Positions 22,482-28,794 of a stretch of DNA of 28,794 nucleotides are shown here, in pieces (the stretch's first letter is position 1; each line of letters opens with the position of its first letter). The translations under genes and the position numbers were made by a program. The stretch is from IMG/VR virus record IMGVR_UViG_3300031977_002741, positions 1 through 28,794 of that record, one strand, 5' to 3'. This DNA is from a virus. The notes beneath the pieces are model-generated. The model was given only the letters and a program-made list of their open reading frames with translations, was not told the origin of the DNA and ran no database searches.

Positions 22482-22833
22482 AAAAACTTTTTTAACGGTA
22501 CGTTGGCAAGCCCCCTCTTACCCCACACATACAGCATTAGACGTTGTCTATCCAGGGTTTTTATTCGCTGGATCAACGGTTGATAGCCGAATTGATCGCT
22601 ATGAGGTTCAGCAGTACGAAGAGGCACTCAATTCGTATATGAATCTTGGCTATGTCTACGAGCCGCAGGTTCGTTTCCGTGTCAGGGATGATGTTATCGC
22701 TAACATTAGAATACGAGCCATCTTAAGGGACGAGACAAAGACTAAGTGGGCTGTTTCTGGTACATTTTCTTTGTATGGATTCACCGCTGATTTTTCGGAC
22801 CCTAACAACATACTTTTTCTTGGAATAATCTAA
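22471..22833 (+). CDS. Fibronectin type III-like tail tip protein, 120 aa
   Basis: GTG 22471 overlaps the gpJ-like gene by 11 bases in the +1 frame. The product resembles a single FN3 domain: LTVRWQAPSYPTHT near the start, RIDRYEVQQYEEALNSY, then ANIRIRAILRDETKTKWAVS and FSLYGF. FN3 domains are usually the C-terminal part of gpJ itself. Here the domain is a separate overlapping ORF, probably translated by coupling, since no Shine-Dalgarno is seen. The A7-C-T6 run just after the start is notable but lies downstream of the gpJ stop. The stop overlaps the next ATG. Confidence 0.75.
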   Translation: MATKKTFLTVRWQAPSYPTHTALDVVYPGFLFAGSTVDSRIDRYEVQQYEEALNSYMNLGYVYEPQVRFRVRDDVIANIRIRAILRDETKTKWAVSGTFSLYGFTADFSDPNNILFLGII

Positions 22834-23492
22834 TGGCCCTTTACGGACGGGATGCTAACGGCAACGACGCTTATATCCGCGGGACTGGGACAGGCTCGAC
22901 TACTGATGGATACATTACCTTCCACGACCCCTTTTCCTCGGACGCAAAGTTTATCAGCGGAGATTTTGAGGCAGGGGCCACAGAGGTTATTTCTGCCGTT
23001 ACAGGCGAAAAACACCGCGTTATGAGCTATCAACTCTGCGCGAATGGCGACTGTTATGTCCAGTTTCAAAGTGGCACTAATACGCAAAAATCTGGCCGTA
23101 TTTATCTGTCACCTCACAACCCCAGCTCCCATAGTGATCCACTAGGTGTGCTTGAGACTGTCTCCAGTGATATTTTGCAATTTACGGTTACCCCCGTCAG
23201 TTTTGTTGCGACTCTTGTAGATGCTACGGCTGACACTCTTACTCTTAAATCTCACCCATTTGATGTCAGAGACCCTGTAAGGATCAGTGCTGCAACGACA
23301 ATGCCAACAGGGTTGAGCGCAACGACAACTTATTACGTCATTGACGACACTGCCGACACAATTAAGTTGGCCACGTCAGCTAAAAATGCCTCTGCAGGTA
23401 CTGCCGTTGATTTCACTGACGTTGGAGTTGGTGACATCACGATTACCAGATTTGTAACTGTTGGATTAACACTGTCCTATCGACAGGTGTAA
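22833..23492 (+). CDS. Tail or fibre-associated beta protein, 219 aa
   Basis: The protein is almost entirely beta-type. Residues 1-95 form one unit (LYGRDANGNDAYIRGTGTG, RVMSYQLCANGDCYVQFQSG), with Cys 69 and Cys 74 close together. Residues about 123-205 form a second (TADTLTLKSHPFDVRDPVRI, TTYYVIDDTADTIKLATSA). The second unit follows the hydrophobic-L...HPF...D-x-V...YYV...I-K-L-A pattern common in phage virion proteins and echoed in two proteins downstream. No catalytic motif is visible. It begins in a TAATG overlap and probably belongs to the tip or baseplate. Confidence 0.8.
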   Translation: MALYGRDANGNDAYIRGTGTGSTTDGYITFHDPFSSDAKFISGDFEAGATEVISAVTGEKHRVMSYQLCANGDCYVQFQSGTNTQKSGRIYLSPHNPSSHSDPLGVLETVSSDILQFTVTPVSFVATLVDATADTLTLKSHPFDVRDPVRISAATTMPTGLSATTTYYVIDDTADTIKLATSAKNASAGTAVDFTDVGVGDITITRFVTVGLTLSYRQV

Positions 23493-23494
23493 TT

Positions 23495-24238
23495 ATGACT
23501 CGTGTTCATGGTGAACTCTTTGCTGACGGTCGGTCTGGAGTCTTAGTCATCAGGCCGAGCAAGCCATTTTTTGGTTGTGACAAGTCAGCGGAACATTACC
23601 CGGTCGATGCGGGGTTCGTTGATATGGACTTGCTTCCCACCCCACCTGGGCACGAGTATTTGGTCGGATTTAAGCGGGAAGGTGACTACCGCGAAACCAA
23701 TTACACCCTCCGCTGGCGGGTTCCAGACCAAGAATCCATTGACATCACAGCTAAGAAGGCTGAAAAGCCCGCTGAACCATCTGTATCGCCTATTGCGGGC
23801 AAATTGCATGTAAAGCGTTTGGGCACCGAACTGCTTGAGTCCATGGCGCTTGTAGCCCGTCTGAATAAGGAATTGCAGGAGGCCAAAGAACGTGAAGCTA
23901 AGGTCACCGAGCAATTCCAGGCCCATAAAGCTTTTATGGAAGAGTCCCTCCGTTTAAGGGACCAAGCAACCACTGCTTCTATGGGTGTTGACGAGCCCGT
24001 TGTTCAAACTCTTATTAAAGAAGTTCCAGTACCGCCTGAACCCCTACAGAAGAGAATCAGATTTTTGGAAAGCGAGGTTGCCCGTTTGCAGCAGCAATCC
24101 GATTTATATTATGAATCTGTAGTTGAGTTACATCAGCTAAAGTTAGAAAGAGCAACGAGTTTACCGTCATCTGCGCCTGTAAGTGTTTTTGATGGCTCCC
24201 CTCAACAGCGTCTAATTAACAAGCTTCTCAGTAATTAA
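23495..24238 (+). CDS. Structural protein with beta head and coiled coils, 247 aa
   Basis: Residues 1-85 are beta-type (HGELFADGRSGVLVIRPSKP, HEYLVGFKREGDY, NYTLRWRVPDQESIDI). A Lys/Pro/Glu-rich linker follows, then a coiled coil at about 112-155 (ELLESMALVARLNKELQEAK) and another at about 182-220 (PLQKRIRFLESEVARLQQQS). The shape suggests a trimeric or elongated adaptor joining fibres to the tail tip. It has no recognised family. ATG 23495 lies 2 bases after the previous TAA; there is no strong Shine-Dalgarno. Confidence 0.78.
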   Translation: MTRVHGELFADGRSGVLVIRPSKPFFGCDKSAEHYPVDAGFVDMDLLPTPPGHEYLVGFKREGDYRETNYTLRWRVPDQESIDITAKKAEKPAEPSVSPIAGKLHVKRLGTELLESMALVARLNKELQEAKEREAKVTEQFQAHKAFMEESLRLRDQATTASMGVDEPVVQTLIKEVPVPPEPLQKRIRFLESEVARLQQQSDLYYESVVELHQLKLERATSLPSSAPVSVFDGSPQQRLINKLLSN

Positions 24239-24240
24239 AT

Positions 24241-24960
24241 ATGGCACTGGACAACATTGCTGTAACTGTTCGAGAGGGTGATTCCTTTGATGAACTTCAA
24301 CTAAACATTGAGAAGCCGTGGGGTTATCCCTATGATTATTCCAATTCAGTTTTAGTCGCTGACATCCGCCGGTTTTTCAACGATTCAACGACACCTCCTT
24401 CAGCCGTTGATTCTTTCGGCATTGTAGAAACCAATCCTACTAAAGGTGAAGTACAGCTCCGTCTCACCAGTCGTCAGACCGAAGCATTAGGGCGTAACGT
24501 CCCACTTGGTTATGACGAACGAGGTATTCAGCAGTCTGGTGTTGCTCTTGCGGCAGACCCTACTGATGAGATTCAGGGTGTTTATCTCTGGGATCTCCGA
24601 GAGTATTTTACTGTTACCGCCGCTTCTATCACCGGCATTGCGGCTGGAGCTTCCTTTACTGCACCGGGCGGTGTTGTCTCCAGCAAGGTTCGTATCACGA
24701 CTTTGAAGGATCATCAGTTGACGGCTGAGGATCAAATTCTTCTAACAGGTACGGGTCAAGTCGCATACGACGGAGTCAATTTCAATGATAATAAACTGAA
24801 CATTATCAGTCCCACTGTTTTTGAAATTGAGCCAACAACTGCTGGTACTCCGGCATTTTCAGTAACTTCAACTGTAGGCACAGTAAGCTTGTATAAGGAA
24901 GATACGCTTGCTATTGGCACATTGGAAGTTATTCCTCGTATCTCAAGAGATTCCATCTAA
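24241..24960 (+). CDS. Baseplate/fibre adaptor-like protein (BppU-like N-terminus), 239 aa
   Basis: Residues 1-125 read like the Ig-type N-terminus of upper baseplate proteins: VREGDSFDELQLNIEKPWGY, SVLVADIRRFF, GEVQLRLTSRQTEAL and GVYLWDLREYF. The Gly-Asp...Leu-x-Leu...Asp-Ile-Arg...Trp-Asp-Leu order is typical. Residues about 148-215 form a second small beta module (RITTLKDHQLTAEDQILLTG, YDGVNFNDNKLNIISPTVFE) of the HGL-x-x-GD-x-hydrophobic-hydrophobic type found in many phage tail proteins. It would link the tip to the fibres encoded next. ATG 24241 lacks a clear Shine-Dalgarno. Confidence 0.78.
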   Translation: MALDNIAVTVREGDSFDELQLNIEKPWGYPYDYSNSVLVADIRRFFNDSTTPPSAVDSFGIVETNPTKGEVQLRLTSRQTEALGRNVPLGYDERGIQQSGVALAADPTDEIQGVYLWDLREYFTVTAASITGIAAGASFTAPGGVVSSKVRITTLKDHQLTAEDQILLTGTGQVAYDGVNFNDNKLNIISPTVFEIEPTTAGTPAFSVTSTVGTVSLYKEDTLAIGTLEVIPRISRDSI

Positions 24961-24972
24961 CGGTCGTAACCA

Positions 24973-26592
24973 ATGGCAACAGTTCAAGAAGGCGTAAATG
25001 TAATCACAGTAGGAAAAACTACACCAATTCCTGCTGGTCAAGCCACAAGCGCAAATTCTGTTCCGGTTGTTGTTGCATCGGATCAGAGCCCTGTACCTAT
25101 TCTCGACAACCTGTCTGCACCTTCACAGGTTCGGGATGATCTTCTGGGTATTCCGCGGGTTCAGACGCCTCTGGCTATTTTTGACGACACGAACCTAATT
25201 GATATTAACCCTGACACCTGGGCAACGGCTGAGGTTACCTCTGGTGGTACGCGGGTCACGCAGGTCAATCATATTCTGCAGCAATCCGCCGCGGAAATCC
25301 TCCTCACTCCTGCAGCGGCTAACGGCAATGTCGCTTCGCTGATTACCAAGCAAGCGTTCCCTTATCAGACTGGCCGCATTACATCGGCATCGTTTGGTGT
25401 GGCCATGAGCCGCGACACCAGCGCGAAGATGGAATTTGGCATGTTCGATGCCAGTGACGGCTACCTTTTGCGGGTTGTTGGAGACGAGCTTTATTACGTC
25501 CGGCGAACAAGCTCTGGAGAGCGTCCTAAGGACCATCTGAACGGCTATACAGCTCAGGGCACAGACCCCACTACATTCACGGTGGACAGCCTGGTTATGG
25601 CTGCCCAGCCTAATCGTACTGATGAAGGAACTATTTATTCTCTGGTTTCTTCCAGTCCGACGATCATGGAGGAGATCATTCCTAGGAGATACTGGAATGG
25701 TGACACCATGGTCGGAGAGGACGGCGCATCATTGATTGGCGCGGCTGATCCTAACTCTCTTCATAGGCTGAGTCTTACTAATCTCTGCATGGTCAGGGTG
25801 GAATACGGCTGGTATGGAGGCACGGGATCTCGGCTCTTATTCTATGTGCCAGTTGATGCAAACCTACCCGCAGATGAGGTTGCAAAGAACGCTCGTTGGA
25901 TCATTGCTCATAATCTAAATTGTAGTGATCGCATTCCGTACCCCTCGCTCGGCAATCCTACTTTGCCGATGCAATTCCGGTGCGAAAAAACTGGTGCGCT
26001 TTCAGCTAATGCCTATCTTCGTAAGTTTGGCGCTCAAATTAGTATTGATGGTGGAGACTATAGCAAGCTTGATATTTACAGTAAAGATGCTGCAAAGGTC
26101 ACTGGTATTGGTACAGCTACCTTTAAGCCGCTACTAGCGCTTCGCATTAAAGAAAACATCACCAATAATCAAGGGGAAGTAAAACGAAATCTGATGCGTG
26201 TCTTCCCATTGTTGCTTTCAATGGTTAGCTCCCATAGAGCGCAGTTTGTCCTAGTCAAAAATCCTGACACGATGGAGGACGCCAGCTCTGTTCCTGTAAC
26301 CACTTTCACAAGCACAGGGACACTTTCTGCTATTGAATTCAATTCACCTGAGAGCTCGACCAACGCCATCGATACGTTTACTGGCGGTTCGCAGATTGCG
26401 GCTTTCTTTACCGGCGATGCGGACGCACAGACATATGACTTGACCGATATTTTTGCTTTTGCCCGCCAATACCTGACCCGTGAAGCCAATGCCCCATCGG
26501 GCACAGCGGGGGATGTTTTGATCCTCGCGGCTAAGTCAATCGATAACGCATCAAATACCTGTAAGGCAAGTCTTACTTGGGGACAACGCTGA
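24973..26592 (+). CDS. Tail fibre/receptor-binding protein 1, 539 aa
   Basis: This large beta-rich protein begins with QATSANSVPVVVASDQSPVP (residues 23-42), a tail-fibre N-terminal motif widespread in phages. A long domain follows with PYQTGRITSASFGVAM, VEYGWYGGTGSRLLFYVPVD, ARWIIAHNLN and YLRKFGAQISIDGG. The C-terminus ends with TGDADAQTYDLTDIFAFARQ. The next gene encodes a longer paralogue with the same order of motifs. No enzyme active site (pectate lyase, SGNH, peptidase) is recognised. ATG 24973 follows the previous stop by 12 bases without a strong Shine-Dalgarno. Receptor binding is inferred from position and composition. Confidence 0.83.
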   Translation: MATVQEGVNVITVGKTTPIPAGQATSANSVPVVVASDQSPVPILDNLSAPSQVRDDLLGIPRVQTPLAIFDDTNLIDINPDTWATAEVTSGGTRVTQVNHILQQSAAEILLTPAAANGNVASLITKQAFPYQTGRITSASFGVAMSRDTSAKMEFGMFDASDGYLLRVVGDELYYVRRTSSGERPKDHLNGYTAQGTDPTTFTVDSLVMAAQPNRTDEGTIYSLVSSSPTIMEEIIPRRYWNGDTMVGEDGASLIGAADPNSLHRLSLTNLCMVRVEYGWYGGTGSRLLFYVPVDANLPADEVAKNARWIIAHNLNCSDRIPYPSLGNPTLPMQFRCEKTGALSANAYLRKFGAQISIDGGDYSKLDIYSKDAAKVTGIGTATFKPLLALRIKENITNNQGEVKRNLMRVFPLLLSMVSSHRAQFVLVKNPDTMEDASSVPVTTFTSTGTLSAIEFNSPESSTNAIDTFTGGSQIAAFFTGDADAQTYDLTDIFAFARQYLTREANAPSGTAGDVLILAAKSIDNASNTCKASLTWGQR

Positions 26593-28757
26593 TGACAACG
26601 GCCTATCAACTACCCGAAGATATTGGTCAAAAGTCTGTTACTAAGAACGGTGTAGAGGTTCAGCAGGCGGGAACGTTCCCTGGTGGCCAGACCTCAAGTG
26701 CAAATAGCATGCCTGTTGTCCTCCCTCGTGGAGGCTTCACGCTACCTATTATCGATAATTATAGGTTTGTCACTGAGGTTGATCGAGATCAATTAGGTTT
26801 CCCTAGGATTTCCGCTCAATATACATTTCAAGCTCTCCACGATCAGTTTGAACTCAGTGAGGACGATTGGATTTATGATGTCACGGGCCTGAATGAGCGC
26901 CCTGAGAACGACACTACACAATCAGCACGTTGGACACAGTTGCTCGGCGCTTCTGCTGTTTATAGCCCCTTACCTAATGGTGAGATCTTACATAATATCA
27001 AAAGCGGCTCTGCTCAGCTAATACTGAACAGCAACAACGGTGCTTTTCAACGTGCCCGTATCGCTTCAAAGAAGAGGTATCGTTATCAGCCAGGCCGTAT
27101 TGCCAGAGTAAGCCTCGCTGTACGGCTATCAACTATTGAAACTCCTGTATCTGTAACCCGTCTATGGGGTGTAGGTGACACTACAGATGGCTTTTTCATT
27201 GAGTGTCGTGGCGACGGTAATGGTGACCGCCTGGGCATTCTGTATCGCAATAGCGCGGGCAACGGCCTGAAGTTTGAAACCCGTGTACCTCGTTCTCAAT
27301 GGACTGGTGACAAATTAGACGGCACAGGAAGTTCTAATCAAACTCTTGATCTTTCAAAGGTCCACATGTGGACTGTCGAATGGGGGTGGTATGGCGCTTC
27401 AAACGTTCGTTTTTACGCTTATGTTGTTGATAAAAGCGATGAGCTACCTACCTCTATCACGCAAATACCTCGTGCTAGGTGGATTCTAGTTCATGAACTG
27501 ATGATCGCTGACACAGCGATCCGTAATGACCTAGTCGAGGATGACGGCGGCGGTAGTACACGCTCCTATGACGTTCCATCCCTCAGGACACCTAGTCTTC
27601 CTGTTTGGGTTGAGATTAACAATAGCGGCAACATCGCTCGCTCAGAGTACATCGAGCGTTATGGAGCTGCTGTTTTCATTGACGGTGGCACGGATGATCG
27701 TGCAAACATTAGAGCTGTTGATGGTGCGTTTGGCACTTCTGCTGAACCTGTTATTGGTGGCAACTTCTCTAATGCAGGTGTCGCGGCGATGACATTATCG
27801 GCGCGAACCAAAATACTTAATAGTGACAACAAGCTTGTTGACAATTTCCTGGTCACTTGCCCGCTTCAGCTCTCAGTTGAATCTTCCGATCTTGTAGAGC
27901 TAGAGATTTACAAAGATCCAGAAATGGTTGATCCGCTTGAGGTTGGTCACATCAATGGTTCTTTGGCTTATCGCAAGGGTCAGTATCTAGGTCCAAACAA
28001 TGTCATCCCTATCTATATCGGTAGTAGCGCTCCTTCACAAGCCGATCCTGCTATTTTAGAGCCTATCGCCATTACTCAGGAAGATCCTCTAAATTATTTT
28101 CTGACGGTTACTTCGCCTTACACTTCTACGGAACCCCAGACTGTTGATATTAACTTTAGTAATTTCCGCTTAATCAAAAGCGGTCGTCCCGTTGTTTCTT
28201 TGCTCTGTCCCGCAGGCGGCACTACATTCGACTTGACTGAGGTATTTGGCGCTCAGCGTGAAAATGTTACTGCTGAATATGATGCCCCGCCGGAGTTCCC
28301 CGTTAATACAGACTTGGTTACGGTCAGGTCTTTTGATACTTCAACTGGTCTGATCACTGTAGACAGTGCTTTCCCACTCCGTCTGTATCTAAACCAGAGA
28401 ATTGCCAAGGGCGCAACGAATTACTTTGTGCGGACTATTGTCTCCAGCACTTCGTTTACTATTAAAGCGGCTAAAGTAGACACAGCACCTGTTTTATCAG
28501 GAATTGCCGAAAACGATTCGTTGGTTGCTTTTTACGAACTTGATCTCTCCGCAAATATCGCAAGTCCTCTGAAGTCGGTATATCGGTCTGAGCTTGTTTT
28601 TGTGATTAAGCCTTTCAACCATTCGTTTACTAAGTTGGACAAAACCCAGCAATATGACGCCGAGTGGATGTCGCTTGTTTCTGCAACAAGTTCTAATTCC
28701 TATACTGCCGTTGCGTCACCAACCGTCAACCTTTATCTAACAAGTGGTGTCGCCTAA
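26592..28757 (+). CDS. Tail fibre/receptor-binding protein 2 (paralogue of the preceding gene), 721 aa
   Basis: ATG 26592 overlaps the upstream TGA and has GGGGA 8 bases before it, so I prefer it to the in-frame TTG at 26577. The protein repeats the plan of its neighbour: SSANSMPVV (35-43), LPIIDNY, RYQPGRIARVSLAVRLS, VEWGWYGASNVRFYAYVVD, ARWILVHEL, YIERYGAAVFIDGG, and GTTFDLTEVFGAQRENVTAE near the end. It is longer by about 180 residues. Much of the excess is a C-terminal beta module (TVRSFDTSTGLITVDSAFPL, YFVRTIVSSTSFTIKAAKV). Duplication followed by divergence of the receptor-binding gene is the simplest reading. Confidence 0.83.
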   Translation: MTTAYQLPEDIGQKSVTKNGVEVQQAGTFPGGQTSSANSMPVVLPRGGFTLPIIDNYRFVTEVDRDQLGFPRISAQYTFQALHDQFELSEDDWIYDVTGLNERPENDTTQSARWTQLLGASAVYSPLPNGEILHNIKSGSAQLILNSNNGAFQRARIASKKRYRYQPGRIARVSLAVRLSTIETPVSVTRLWGVGDTTDGFFIECRGDGNGDRLGILYRNSAGNGLKFETRVPRSQWTGDKLDGTGSSNQTLDLSKVHMWTVEWGWYGASNVRFYAYVVDKSDELPTSITQIPRARWILVHELMIADTAIRNDLVEDDGGGSTRSYDVPSLRTPSLPVWVEINNSGNIARSEYIERYGAAVFIDGGTDDRANIRAVDGAFGTSAEPVIGGNFSNAGVAAMTLSARTKILNSDNKLVDNFLVTCPLQLSVESSDLVELEIYKDPEMVDPLEVGHINGSLAYRKGQYLGPNNVIPIYIGSSAPSQADPAILEPIAITQEDPLNYFLTVTSPYTSTEPQTVDINFSNFRLIKSGRPVVSLLCPAGGTTFDLTEVFGAQRENVTAEYDAPPEFPVNTDLVTVRSFDTSTGLITVDSAFPLRLYLNQRIAKGATNYFVRTIVSSTSFTIKAAKVDTAPVLSGIAENDSLVAFYELDLSANIASPLKSVYRSELVFVIKPFNHSFTKLDKTQQYDAEWMSLVSATSSNSYTAVASPTVNLYLTSGVA

Positions 28758-28794
28758 TGACTGTAACTGGCTCGACGTTAATCAATACTTCGCT
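28757..28794 (+). CDS. Start of a further gene, truncated by the window end
   Basis: ATG 28757 overlaps the preceding TAA (TAATG), as at many junctions in this cluster. It opens a frame of 12 full codons (MTVTGSTLINTS) to the window edge with no stop. The Thr/Ser-rich beginning suits another virion protein, but nothing more can be said. Confidence 0.55.
   Translation, partial: MTVTGSTLINTS

Noticed and set aside
22480-22493. A7-C-T6 run as a frameshift site joining gpJ to the FN3-like ORF
   Set aside because: The gpJ stop codon begins one base before the run, so ribosomes in the gpJ frame terminate before they could slip on it.

Overview
The window is a stretch of a tailed double-stranded DNA phage (siphovirus type) genome, or a provirus-like contig, that holds a nearly complete virion morphogenesis cluster. 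Every gene I accept is on the + strand. Genes are packed tightly, with many ATGA, GTGA, TGATG or TAATG stop/start overlaps. There is no tRNA or rRNA gene, no integrase, transposase or CRISPR array. The host is most likely a cyanobacterium, but this is inference. It rests on the portal C-terminus (SHAVLAKEGE...KGKMSAAYW, a motif I associate with cyanophage proteins), a small protein with the MFKTKDEAEKAADEMG pattern common in cyanophages, and a 62-aa ORF whose spacing of conserved positions resembles the phycobilisome-degradation adaptor NblA. No photosystem gene is present to confirm it.

Layout. 1-1360: the end of a truncated gene, then five small overlapping hypothetical genes ending in the NblA-like one. 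1360-3136: terminase small and large subunits. 3136-7197: a small linker gene, a portal protein with an extra C-terminal domain, a MuF-type minor head protein and two small lysine-rich proteins. 7235-7651: a PD-(D/E)XK-like nuclease that interrupts the head genes, followed by a near-perfect 14-bp inverted repeat. 7704-10466: DUF2213-type prohead protease/scaffold, a capsid cement-like protein and a DUF2184-type major capsid protein; the last two have strong Shine-Dalgarno sites in near-identical leaders. 10488-12405: head-tail connector genes. 12405-14155: tail tube, a small tail gene and a tail assembly chaperone with a canonical -1 frameshift site (GGGAAAC) directly before the zero-frame stop. 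14187-17435: tape measure. 17438-22833: tail tip genes in lambda order (M, an unrecognised acidic protein, L, K, a fused I-J, and a detached fibronectin-III-like piece). 22833-28757: five receptor-binding or fibre-type proteins, including two paralogous large fibres. The window ends 38 bases into another gene.

The genes work as one assembly line. The terminase packages DNA through the portal into a shell made by capsid protein, cement protein and protease/scaffold. The connectors close the head and join a non-contractile tail built on the tube and tape measure. The M-L-K-I/J tip and the fibre proteins form the host-recognition end. The less ordinary points are the -1 frameshift, the portal fusion, the nuclease and its adjacent inverted repeat, the I-J fusion with a JAB-only K, the orphan acidic tip protein, and the NblA-like ORF.
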